From Flavobacterium keumense (GTDB lineage Bacteria > Bacteroidota > Bacteroidia > Flavobacteriales > Flavobacteriaceae): DNA of 64,000 bases. The stretch covers positions 1,054,001-1,118,000 of the forward strand of contig NZ_CP092332.1 of the NCBI RefSeq assembly GCF_029866485.1, written 5' to 3'. Shown here one piece after another: positions 16,151-23,381 of this stretch. Numbering within the stretch: the first letter of the stretch is position 1; every line of letters begins with the position of its first letter. The notes beneath the pieces were generated by a model. That model searched no databases. It was given only the letters and a program-made list of their open reading frames with translations, and had not been told where the DNA came from. Made by a program: the position numbers and the translations under genes.

Positions 16151-18856
16151 TTAGTTGTTTTCTGTTGTGTTGTAGTTGGGTAATGTGAAGACAAAAGTGG
16201 CTCCCTCTTTTACATTGTTTTCGGCCCAAATAGCGCCTTTATGATGTTCTATAATTTGTTTACAAATGGCTAATCCTAATCCGCTACCAATAGGTTTTTT
16301 TACATTTTGATTTCTCGACTGGTAAAATTTATCAAAAATGGCTTCAAAATCTTCTTTTTTAATTCCTTTGCCGTTGTTGTGAATTGTTACGGCAACATTA
16401 GATTCATTTTCTATAATTTGTATGCTAATTAAACCGTCTTTTTCAGCTGAAAATTTGATGGCATTAGACAATAAATTATGAATGACTTGAATGATGCGCT
16501 CTTCGTCATAAAATGCTCTGATTTCTTTGCCGGCATCTTCAAATTCTATCTGTATTTTTTTGTTGTTGATGAGTTGTTTCAGAGAGTCTAAAGTTTTTTC
16601 GACTGTCTTTACGATGTTGTTTCTAGAGAGATATATTTTTTGTTTTCCGGTTTCAAATTTCTCTAAATCCAAAATTTTATCAATCAAACGATTCAAACGA
16701 TCGGATTCAGAAATAATATTTTGCAAAAACTGTTTGCGCATTTCAAATGGCACCTCTTCGTCGTCGTGCAAAATTTCACTTGCGGCACGTATAGCAGTGA
16801 TTGGTGTACGTAATTCGTGTGTAACCGTATCTAAAAATTCGTCCTTTTGAATGTCTTTTTTCACAAGTTCTTCATTAGCAATTTTTAGCTGTTCGGATAT
16901 TTTTTGCAATTCATTAGAAGTGTCTGTAAGTTTTTTATTGATGATTATGTTTTCTTTCGATTCTTCTAAAATTCGTAATACTTCAGGCAAACTAATTTCG
17001 TCTTCTTTCACTACACTAGCAATTAATATTTTGGCAGAAGCCGTGCCAATATGCCCCGTCAATAAATTTTCGGCAAACTTGATAAAACGAGCATCGGCAG
17101 TAGCTACATTTTTGTCAATATTGTATTTTAAGTTGAAAATGGATAGCGCACGTTTGGTTCTTTCTTCCCCTAAGAACCGTTGTAAAACGCGTTCAATATC
17201 GGATACATATGCGGTACCTTTCCAGACAAAAGCATCCTCGTGATTGGTAATGTATTTGTCAATGTCGACAAACATTTCGGCATAATTGCGTTCTCTATAA
17301 TTGCCTCTAAAACTCACAGAAACAGCAGCAAAACTCATTAAATTAAAGAATAAACTCCAAAATAAGGCATGAGGAATAGGTTGAAGATAATCCAAACCAA
17401 AAAGTTGGAATGGTTTAAGTAATTCAATATCCCAAGGGCCTTGCTGTATGAATAAGCTAGTTGAATTTGTAATTCCTAAAGCGTATGGGATTAATAAGGT
17501 ATAACAGCAAACGATAAAACCAATAATAATTCCAGTAATAGCCCCTTTATTAGAGCCTCTTCTCCAAAAAAGAGCACCAAAAAAAGCAGGAGCTAATTGT
17601 GCAATTACTACAAATGAAACCAGTCCAATAGAGACTAATGAGTAGTCTAAAATAAAGATTCGGTAAATGGCATAGGCCAAAATAATCAATAAAAAGATTC
17701 CGATTTTTCTACTTCGAATAATGCGTTGGTTGTTTTTTTCTTGTGATTTATTTTGTAAAGACCCTACAAATCCATAAGGGATTAATAAGTTATTACTTAA
17801 CATGGTTGCTAATGCAATTGACGAAACAATTATCATTGAAATCGCTGCTGAGAAGCCTCCAAGGAAAACAAGTACAGTAAGAGTATTATTCTCAAAAAAT
17901 TGAGGAATTAACAAGGAGTAGGTGTCTGAATTTAGACTTTTTCCATGAAATAAGATGTTGCCACCCCAAGCTATTGGGAATACAAAAATATTGAAGAGTA
18001 ATAAATATAAAGGGAACAACCACATGGCTGTTCGGATATGAATTTCTTTGTTATTTTCGACAATAGCTGTATGAAATTGTCTTGGTAAAAGGAAAATAGC
18101 GAACATAGATAAAATGCACAGAAAAAACCAATTGATACTACCAGATAAGCCTCCTATTGAATTTTTTTTATGAAAATTTTCTAGCACAGATGCTTTAGTA
18201 TATATATCATCAAATCCATCAAATACAAAATAAGTTACATAAATACCTATAATGAGGAAGAAAACAAGTTTTAAAATAGACTCCATTGCTACGGCAGTGA
18301 CGATTCCGCGTCTTTTTTCGGAAGCATCTACGTAGCGCGTTCCATAATAGGAAGTAAATAAAGCTAATGCGATACACGCATAAGTAGTGGTGTCGTAAAA
18401 TATATTGGAACTGGATTCAGTTTCGGTAACAATATGAAAGGTGTCAGAAATTGACTTAAGTTGTAAGGCAATATAGGGTACAATAGCAAAGATGCATATC
18501 GTAGTAACTAATGCGCCTAAAAACCTGTCGTTGCCATATCTCAACGAAATAAAATCAGCAATACTCGAGATTTTATTTACTCTTGATATACGGATAATTT
18601 TTTTTAAGATAATTAACCATGTTGGAATAATTATGATAGGTCCTAAATAAATAGGGAGGTAGCCTAAACCTGAGTTGGCAGCAACACCAATACTTCCGTA
18701 GTAGGTCCAAGCGGTACAATATACGGCTAAAGAAAGGGAATAAATATAAGGGTTATTTGACCATTTGGAATGACCTCTTTTCTCTGCCCAATAAGCAATG
18801 TAAAAAAGAATAAGCATGTATAATGCTACTATAAACAAAAGACCCAAACTACTCAT
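16151..18856 (-). CDS. SSS-family symporter/histidine kinase fusion (CrbS/CbrA-like sensor)
   Basis: A 901-residue membrane sensor. Residues 1 to about 520 form a sodium:solute symporter domain with many transmembrane helices (starting FIVALYMLILFYIAYWAEKR; also SIADFISLRYGNDRFLGALV). Residues about 545-640 match the linker between SLC5 and kinase parts known as STAC (AFVWKGTAYVSDIERVLQRF; ARFIKFAENLLTGHIGTASA). A coiled coil follows, then a HisKA domain with His680 in THELRTPITAIRAA and an ATPase domain with N box NLLSNAIKFS and GSGLGLAICKQI. The usual Asp of the G1 box is Asn (NNGKGI). Such fusions sense or transport short carboxylates or amino acids and control acs in proteobacteria. The overlap with a small membrane protein gene and the adjacent receiver define the unit. 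Confidence 0.93.
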   Translation of the reverse strand: MSSLGLLFIVALYMLILFYIAYWAEKRGHSKWSNNPYIYSLSLAVYCTAWTYYGSIGVAANSGLGYLPIYLGPIIIIPTWLIILKKIIRISRVNKISSIADFISLRYGNDRFLGALVTTICIFAIVPYIALQLKSISDTFHIVTETESSSNIFYDTTTYACIALALFTSYYGTRYVDASEKRRGIVTAVAMESILKLVFFLIIGIYVTYFVFDGFDDIYTKASVLENFHKKNSIGGLSGSINWFFLCILSMFAIFLLPRQFHTAIVENNKEIHIRTAMWLFPLYLLLFNIFVFPIAWGGNILFHGKSLNSDTYSLLIPQFFENNTLTVLVFLGGFSAAISMIIVSSIALATMLSNNLLIPYGFVGSLQNKSQEKNNQRIIRSRKIGIFLLIILAYAIYRIFILDYSLVSIGLVSFVVIAQLAPAFFGALFWRRGSNKGAITGIIIGFIVCCYTLLIPYALGITNSTSLFIQQGPWDIELLKPFQLFGLDYLQPIPHALFWSLFFNLMSFAAVSVSFRGNYRERNYAEMFVDIDKYITNHEDAFVWKGTAYVSDIERVLQRFLGEERTKRALSIFNLKYNIDKNVATADARFIKFAENLLTGHIGTASAKILIASVVKEDEISLPEVLRILEESKENIIINKKLTDTSNELQKISEQLKIANEELVKKDIQKDEFLDTVTHELRTPITAIRAASEILHDDEEVPFEMRKQFLQNIISESDRLNRLIDKILDLEKFETGKQKIYLSRNNIVKTVEKTLDSLKQLINNKKIQIEFEDAGKEIRAFYDEERIIQVIHNLLSNAIKFSAEKDGLISIQIIENESNVAVTIHNNGKGIKKEDFEAIFDKFYQSRNQNVKKPIGSGLGLAICKQIIEHHKGAIWAENNVKEGATFVFTLPNYNTTENN

Positions 18857-19043
18857 AATAACGTTTAATAATTAGGTAGGTAGTGCCAATCGTGAATAAC
18901 CAAGTAGAAAATACATAGATATAAATGACAGGGAATCCAAGAATAGGCTTTGAGCTGTCAAAAAGTAATAAAAGAGGCATATTCAAGGCTAATAGCATTA
19001 GCATTGAAAGTATAACTAGTTTTTGTTCGTGTCTCTTTTTCAT
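18849..19043 (-). CDS. Small two-helix membrane protein overlapping the symporter-kinase
   Basis: A 64-residue protein (start chosen at 19043, MKKRHEQK; the open frame extends six codons further). Two hydrophobic segments, LVILSMLMLLALNMPLLLLF and FPVIYIYVFSTWLFTIGTTY, flank a short loop. The C-terminus is IKRYYE. Its last 8 bp overlap the start of the symporter-kinase, implying translational coupling. Many SSS transporters are encoded with a small two-helix companion (YjcH with ActP, the DUF4212, DUF3311 and YhdT-like groups). This looks like such a companion, but exact family membership is not proven by eye. Confidence 0.75.
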   Translation of the reverse strand: MKKRHEQKLVILSMLMLLALNMPLLLLFDSSKPILGFPVIYIYVFSTWLFTIGTTYLIIKRYYE

Positions 19044-19109
19044 ACTTATAAAAATATACAAACGCTGCCAAAAATGACAGCGATTGTATATAAAAAATGA
19101 TATTAATTT

Positions 19110-19331
19110 TTATTTCTCATCAAACTCTCCTGTAAGTGAATAGTATCCAAAGATGCCTAAACCACCCACAATAATTGGAGCTAAGATAAAAGTATATATA
19201 ATGGCAGGAATTAAATCTTCCTGTTTTCCTGTTTCAAATTTTGGAATTGCTTGATCAATCAAAAGGAAATATGCAGCTGCAATTCCTGTAGCAATCCAAA
19301 CAATGCCTAATACTCTTTTTATTGCATTCAT
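19110..19331 (-). CDS. Small membrane protein next to MFS transporter (DUF6814-like)
   Basis: A 73-residue protein with two transmembrane segments, VLGIVWIATGIAAAYFLLID and LAPIIVGGLGIFGYYSLTG, joined by a polar stretch KFETGKQEDLIPA. It lies 32 bp downstream of the MHS transporter gene on the same strand. Short proteins of this shape accompany MFS transporters in Flavobacteriaceae, and I recall the family as DUF6814, a name given from memory. No catalytic motif is visible. It may be an accessory subunit of the transporter. Confidence 0.75.
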   Translation of the reverse strand: MNAIKRVLGIVWIATGIAAAYFLLIDQAIPKFETGKQEDLIPAIIYTFILAPIIVGGLGIFGYYSLTGEFDEK

Positions 19332-19363
19332 AATATGATGTTTTTTAGTTTAATTAAAATTAC

Positions 19364-20926
19364 TTATTCTTTATGAGCGGTACTTTTACCATCAACATAG
19401 ATAGCTCCAATTACAAAACAGATAGCTCCGATAATAATTGGATACCAAAGCCCCTCTAAATAAGCGTCTTGTACCACAGGTTCATTTCCTGCAGCAACTG
19501 CAGCATCATTTAATTTACCTGCGCTTACAACTAATGATGTAGCGATAGCTGGTAATAATCCTCCAAAGATTCCATTTCCAATATGATACGGTAATGACAT
19601 CGAAGTATAACGGATTTTTGCAGGGAACAATTCTACTAAGAAAGCTGCTGTTGGCCCGTATACCATAGTTACTAAAAAGATCTGGAAGAAAACTAATAAA
19701 GTTACCATCCATTTGTCAGAATCGTTAACAACCATTGTAGTTACTTTGTCTACTTTTGGTTTTCCATCAACAATTTTAGCTACTCCGTTTTCTAAGGCAA
19801 CGGTTTTTACTTCTTTCCAAGTAGCACCATCTGTAAATTCTTTAGTAGTAGTATAAACAGAATCTAATGCCTCTTTATTTTCTTTTGTTTCAGCTACTAC
19901 AACTGTTTTTTCTACGATTTCAGTTTTGTTTTTGATGCTTGTAGTTTCGTACATTGCTTTGTAAACGGGTCTGTAAGATACAACAGCGATCAAAATCCCA
20001 ACAAGCATTAACCATTTTCTACCAATTCTGTCAGATAACCAACCGAAAAACACGAAGAATGGAGTTGCCATTAAAATTGCAATCATCATAATATCTCCCT
20101 TTTGATCTGCAAGTCCCATCGTTTTTTCAATAAAACTCATCGCATAGAATTGTCCAGTGTACCAAACTACACCTTGCCCCATCACAAGTCCAAATAAAGC
20201 TAATAATACAAATTTGAAGTTTAATTTGTGTCCAAAACTTTCTTTTAATGGGTTTTTACTGGTTTTTCCTTCTGCTTTTACTTTCGCAAATTCAGGAGAT
20301 TCACTCATGTTTTTACGAATTAAGTAAGAAACCAAGATCATTAAGATAGAAACCCAGAACGGTACTCTCCATCCCCAATCTTCAAAGGCTTCTTTAGTCA
20401 TGGAGCTTTTTGTAGCCATAATTACAAAAAGAGAAACAAATAAACCAATAGTAGCCGTAGTTTGAATCCATGAAGTCCAGTAACCTCTTTGTCCTGGACC
20501 AGCATGTTCGGCTACATAAGTAGCAGCACCACCATATTCTCCACCAAGAGCAAGACCTTGAAGTAAACGTAAAATTAATACTAATGTTGGTGCCATAAAA
20601 CCAATAGTTTCATAGCTAGGAATACATCCAATCATGAAGGTAGCCCCACCCATTAATAATAGAGTAACCATGAACGTGTATTTACGTCCAATTAAGTCTC
20701 CAAGGCGACCAAAGAATAACGCTCCAAAAGGGCGCACTACGAAACCTGCAGCAAATGTTGCCAAAGTAGAAAGGAAGGCAGCTGTTGGATTGTCTGAAGG
20801 GAAAAATTTAGTTGAAATAATAGTAGCTAAACTACCAAAGATGTAAAAGTCATACCATTCGATCATGGTACCTACTGAAGATGCTCCAATTACAGTCCAT
20901 AAGGAGCTTTTTTTGTGTTGATTCAT
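19364..20926 (-). CDS. MHS-family MFS proton symporter with large extra loop
   Basis: A 520-residue transporter of the metabolite:H+ symporter group (KgtP, ProP and ShiA relatives). The N-terminus has MIEWYDFYIFGSLATII, and the MFS signature GRLGDLIGRKYTF is at about 73-85. LALGGEYGGAATYVAEHAG and a second signature GWLSDRIGRKW at about 295 are also typical. MHS members are usually 430-450 residues. Here about 80 hydrophilic residues (324-404, Lys/Glu/Thr rich) are inserted between two helices late in the protein. Neighbours (porin before, carboxylate sensor and acyl-CoA synthetases after) point to a monocarboxylate or dicarboxylate as substrate. This is inference. Confidence 0.9.
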   Translation of the reverse strand: MNQHKKSSLWTVIGASSVGTMIEWYDFYIFGSLATIISTKFFPSDNPTAAFLSTLATFAAGFVVRPFGALFFGRLGDLIGRKYTFMVTLLLMGGATFMIGCIPSYETIGFMAPTLVLILRLLQGLALGGEYGGAATYVAEHAGPGQRGYWTSWIQTTATIGLFVSLFVIMATKSSMTKEAFEDWGWRVPFWVSILMILVSYLIRKNMSESPEFAKVKAEGKTSKNPLKESFGHKLNFKFVLLALFGLVMGQGVVWYTGQFYAMSFIEKTMGLADQKGDIMMIAILMATPFFVFFGWLSDRIGRKWLMLVGILIAVVSYRPVYKAMYETTSIKNKTEIVEKTVVVAETKENKEALDSVYTTTKEFTDGATWKEVKTVALENGVAKIVDGKPKVDKVTTMVVNDSDKWMVTLLVFFQIFLVTMVYGPTAAFLVELFPAKIRYTSMSLPYHIGNGIFGGLLPAIATSLVVSAGKLNDAAVAAGNEPVVQDAYLEGLWYPIIIGAICFVIGAIYVDGKSTAHKE

Positions 20927-20958
20927 AATTTAATATTTGGTTGGTTAATTAATATGTG

Positions 20959-22239
20959 TTAGAAAGTGTAAGCACAAGAAATCATTGTTCTAAAATTACT
21001 TACGTTTGTTAAAGCTCCAGTTACTTTTCCATAAGCATCTGCAGCACCCCAATCAGCTGATGTTAGTTCTAACTCTGGGGATACTCTAAATTTATTTTTC
21101 TTAAAGTCAATACGTCCAGAAAGTCTCCATACATTGTCAACCATTCTGGCGCCATTAACTCCAATACCTCTTCCATAAGCAACAGTACCGGTTTTGTCTG
21201 CACCATTATTTTGAGTTCTTCCAAAGAAAATACCAGGAGCAACTGATTTTCCATTGCTAGCAATATCAATCCAAAAAGCCGATGTTTTGGTAGCTTCATA
21301 GGATTCGATACCGTTTGCAGTAGATCCTATATACCCGCCAAGCATTACCATATTGAATAAGTTGCCTCCAGAAATTCCGTATGCTTTGATGGTGATATCA
21401 TCATTAGAATATTTACCGTATCCGAAAATACTTGTGCTGTTTGCTTTTTCTGTTGTGTTTTTCTTAGCACTACCAGTTAAGCCATTATCGGTTCTTGGTT
21501 GTAGCGATTTAACTTCGATTCCAGCTCCCATAAAAAGGTTTTTGCCTTTGTATTGTAGTTGAGTATTAATAGAAGGAATAGCTGAGTTGATTGAAGCTGA
21601 ATTTTGAGTTCCAGGACCTGTAGTTGTAAACTCACGTTCTTTGTACGCAGTAAAACTAATCGAAAGATCTTTGCTTAAATTTTGTTTTAATTTCACTTGA
21701 GATGCCCATCCAAAAGGATTAAACATAATTCCAGTACTGAAATTAGCCACTCCAGGGAAAACTTCAGGAATAAAAGTTGGGTACCAAGTTTGTCCCATGG
21801 TCAAGGAAGTTTTTTTCCAATCTAATTGTGCGTAGGCATGACGTAGTCTTAATAAACCTACAGTAGTTGTGCTTGTTGAAGCATTTTCGAAGTTTCCAAA
21901 GAAATCGCCTTCAAGTGTTCCGCTTACTTTAGCACCCCATACGTCAGGCCCTTTTACTTTAACACCTAAACGGGAAACTACCGATAAAAAGTTAGATTGC
22001 CCCACGGCATTAGCATCTTTACCATCTCCTGCATTGATAGACTTGTCTAACGGGTATAAATTTAAATGGTCTTCTCTTACTTGAGCAGATTTGCGGGTGT
22101 CCCACATATAATCAGTTCGAATGAAACCGTACCAAGAGATACTGTAATCATTGGCCGCTGGGGCAGCTGCGGTTGGAGTTTGGGAATATCCTTTGAAAGA
22201 AGCAATAGCTGCTAAAAGGATGAAATAGCGTTTTTTCAT
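20959..22239 (-). CDS. Outer-membrane porin (DcaP-like) of the carboxylate island
   Basis: A 426-residue beta-barrel protein with signal peptide MKKRYFILLAAIASFKGYSQ and an Ala/Pro-rich linker. Alternating amphipathic strands run through to the terminal aromatic residue (FRTMISCAYTF). The early strand SISWYGFIRTDYMWDTR and the segments LRHAYAQLDWKKTSLTMGQT and FPGVANFSTGIMFNPF resemble the DcaP-like porin family that passes small anionic compounds. It lies 32 bp before the MHS transporter and would supply its substrate across the outer membrane. The transcript may begin here or in the transposase-like gene 105 bp upstream. Confidence 0.85.
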   Translation of the reverse strand: MKKRYFILLAAIASFKGYSQTPTAAAPAANDYSISWYGFIRTDYMWDTRKSAQVREDHLNLYPLDKSINAGDGKDANAVGQSNFLSVVSRLGVKVKGPDVWGAKVSGTLEGDFFGNFENASTSTTTVGLLRLRHAYAQLDWKKTSLTMGQTWYPTFIPEVFPGVANFSTGIMFNPFGWASQVKLKQNLSKDLSISFTAYKEREFTTTGPGTQNSASINSAIPSINTQLQYKGKNLFMGAGIEVKSLQPRTDNGLTGSAKKNTTEKANSTSIFGYGKYSNDDITIKAYGISGGNLFNMVMLGGYIGSTANGIESYEATKTSAFWIDIASNGKSVAPGIFFGRTQNNGADKTGTVAYGRGIGVNGARMVDNVWRLSGRIDFKKNKFRVSPELELTSADWGAADAYGKVTGALTNVSNFRTMISCAYTF

Positions 22240-22344
22240 AATGTATTTGGTTTGGTTAGTAAAATGGTTAATTTTAACAGGGCCAAATTCAAATATTTTT
22301 ACATTAAAAAAAATTATTATATATATAAGTGTAAAAATATATAG

Positions 22345-22764
22345 TTAATCTTTGAATCGCTCCCATTTTATAAGCATAAATTTATCACCTAGTTCGGTAA
22401 TAATCATACCTGCTCCTGATAACAATTCTTTATTTTTTAAATACTCTACGAGTTCTAAATGATTAAATATCTTATAAGTAGGATGGTAGTCAGTATGAGA
22501 AGGTTTTTTGATATTAAAGCTTTTTACCCAGTTGCTAATAGTAACATGCGAAACCCCAATAATACGCTCTATTTCGCGATAGCTTAAACCTTCTAAGTAC
22601 AATTGTAATGCCTTGGTAACATAATAATCATCTATCTTTTTACCCATTTTATTGACCGTAAAAAAATAGTTACATTTTTTACATAAATACCTTTGTTTGT
22701 TGTTGATAATGCCACTTTTGATGATGTGGTTATTTTGGCATTTTGGGCAGGATACAATTTCCAT
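22345..22764 (-). CDS. IS1-like zinc-ribbon and helix-turn-helix protein without transposase catalytic domain
   Basis: A 139-residue protein. Its N-terminal zinc ribbon (CPKC, then CKKC about 18 residues on, at about 5-29) and a helix-turn-helix (LYLEGLSYREIERIIGVSHV, about 55-74) match the InsA part of IS1 and IS1595 transposases. The remaining 55 residues lack a DDE domain and end in LGDKFMLIKWERFKD. No inverted-repeat ends or target duplications were seen around it, so it is not an intact insertion sequence. It is more probably a domesticated DNA-binding regulator of the downstream porin-transporter block. The start at 22764 was chosen because the zinc ribbon begins immediately and a promoter lies just upstream. 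Confidence 0.8.
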   Translation of the reverse strand: MEIVSCPKCQNNHIIKSGIINNKQRYLCKKCNYFFTVNKMGKKIDDYYVTKALQLYLEGLSYREIERIIGVSHVTISNWVKSFNIKKPSHTDYHPTYKIFNHLELVEYLKNKELLSGAGMIITELGDKFMLIKWERFKD

Positions 22765-22791
22765 ATATATAAATTTTGCATAAATATAATA

Positions 22792-22811
22792 AATTAGCAA
22801 ATATACTAATT
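22792..22811. promoter_or_regulatory. Inverted repeat enclosing the promoter of the zinc-ribbon/HTH gene
   Basis: AATTAG, eight bases, CTAATT. The eight central bases are exactly the -7 box TATATTTG read on the minus strand. A protein bound to the two arms would cover the promoter, as in autoregulation. Confidence 0.5.
22798..22805 (-). promoter_or_regulatory. Candidate -7 box of the zinc-ribbon/HTH gene
   Basis: The minus strand reads TATATTTG, an exact TAnnTTTG match, 34 nt before the chosen start codon. No good -33 element is visible. Confidence 0.5.
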
Positions 22812-22969
22812 CAATATTTGTAATAAAATTTAAAAAAAATTACAAAACCTTTATTTTTATAGGACGAATAATGAATGATTGATAGTAAAATCTATTGAAA
22901 TGAAAAACAGATAAGAGTAGGGGGCTTGAGGGAACTAGATTTTAGGTAATCGTTATTTTGGTTATCACT

Positions 22970-23005
22970 CGCGAAAGGACTGACTTCGTCGAATTTCATT
23001 TCGCG
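22970..23005. repeat. Inverted repeat CGCGAAA / TTTCGCG
   Basis: Perfect 7-bp arms with a 22-base loop, G+C-rich for this genome. It is the first of three palindromes in the gap before tRNA-Phe. Confidence 0.45.
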
Positions 23006-23058
23006 CTGTAGTAGGGGCGAAAGGATTCGCGTGCAGGGGATTTATTTACAGAATCAGG

Positions 23059-23070
23059 CTCCGTTAGGAG
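23059..23070. repeat. REP-like palindrome CTCC-GTTA-GGAG
   Basis: Perfect 4-bp arms with a four-base loop. The motif lies 39 bp before a second, related palindrome, as in the dispersed intergenic repeats seen in flavobacterial genomes. Confidence 0.4.
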
Positions 23071-23109
23071 TTGCATCTTGGTAATAAAAGCCTTGTATAG
23101 CTGAAAAAA

Positions 23110-23122
23110 GTCCCGTAGGGAC
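23110..23122. repeat. REP-like palindrome GTCCC-GTA-GGGAC
   Basis: Perfect 5-bp arms with a three-base loop, followed by GATATATAATG. I recall this core, with the same trailing GAWATA, as a widespread intergenic repeat in Flavobacterium genomes. Confidence 0.5.
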
Positions 23123-23181
23123 GATATATAATGTAAGTTGCTGTCTTGTCCTGAAATAGGTTTACACAAAGGTATAAAAAC

Positions 23182-23209
23182 AAAAAACCCACTCGTTTGA
23201 GTGGGTTTT
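23182..23209 (-). terminator. Terminator after tRNA-Phe
   Basis: Read on the minus strand: AAAACCCACTC, loop AAAC, GAGTGGGTTTTTT. It is an 11-bp stem with T tail, directly after the 3' end of the tRNA. Confidence 0.9.
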
Positions 23210-23210
23210 G

Positions 23211-23283
23211 TGGTACCTCCAGGGATCGAACCAGGGACACATGGATTTTCAGTCCATTGCTCTACCATCTGAGCTAAGGTACC
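23211..23283 (-). tRNA. tRNA-Phe (anticodon GAA)
   Basis: The 73-nt cloverleaf on the minus strand begins GGTACCTTAGCTCAG. The acceptor arms GGTACCT/AGGTACC pair over 7 bp. The anticodon stem is ATGGA/TCCAT with loop CTGAAAA, so the anticodon is GAA. The T-arm has GGTTCGATCCC. The discriminator is A, and the CCA end is not encoded. A perfect promoter lies upstream and a terminator downstream, so it is a single-gene transcript. Confidence 0.97.
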
Positions 23284-23298
23284 TTGCTTATGCGGGTG

Positions 23299-23329
23299 CA
23301 AATATAGAACCATTTTTAATTTATCCAAA
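23299..23329 (-). promoter_or_regulatory. tRNA-Phe promoter with perfect -33 and -7 boxes
   Basis: On the minus strand: TTTG, 19 bases, TATATTTG. This fits the Bacteroidota consensus TTTG-N19-TAnnTTTG exactly, and the -7 box ends 15 nt before the tRNA 5' end. It is the best promoter seen in the window. Confidence 0.85.
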
Positions 23330-23381
23330 ACAAATAGTAAAAAAAATCAATTCGTATCTTCGCATGGTCAAACTATAAAAT

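Larger units (their letters stand above)
22812..23181. other. Intergenic stretch with palindromic repeats
   Basis: No credible gene lies here. A long minus-strand open frame across 22996-23328 only reads through the tRNA and repeats. The stretch holds three short palindromes, listed separately, in sequence richer in G+C than its surroundings. This pattern is common in intergenic repeat elements of Flavobacterium. Confidence 0.6.

Noticed and set aside
22345..22764. An intact insertion sequence
   Set aside because: There is no DDE domain, no terminal inverted repeats were seen and no target duplication. Only the DNA-binding part of a transposase is present.
22996..23328. A 110-codon minus-strand open frame
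   Set aside because: It translates straight through tRNA-Phe and the palindromic repeats. The middle part is just the tRNA read as protein.
23355..23362. TATCTTCG as a coaX promoter
   Set aside because: It has one mismatch to the -7 consensus and no -33 element at the usual spacing. It is mentioned only in the coaX entry.
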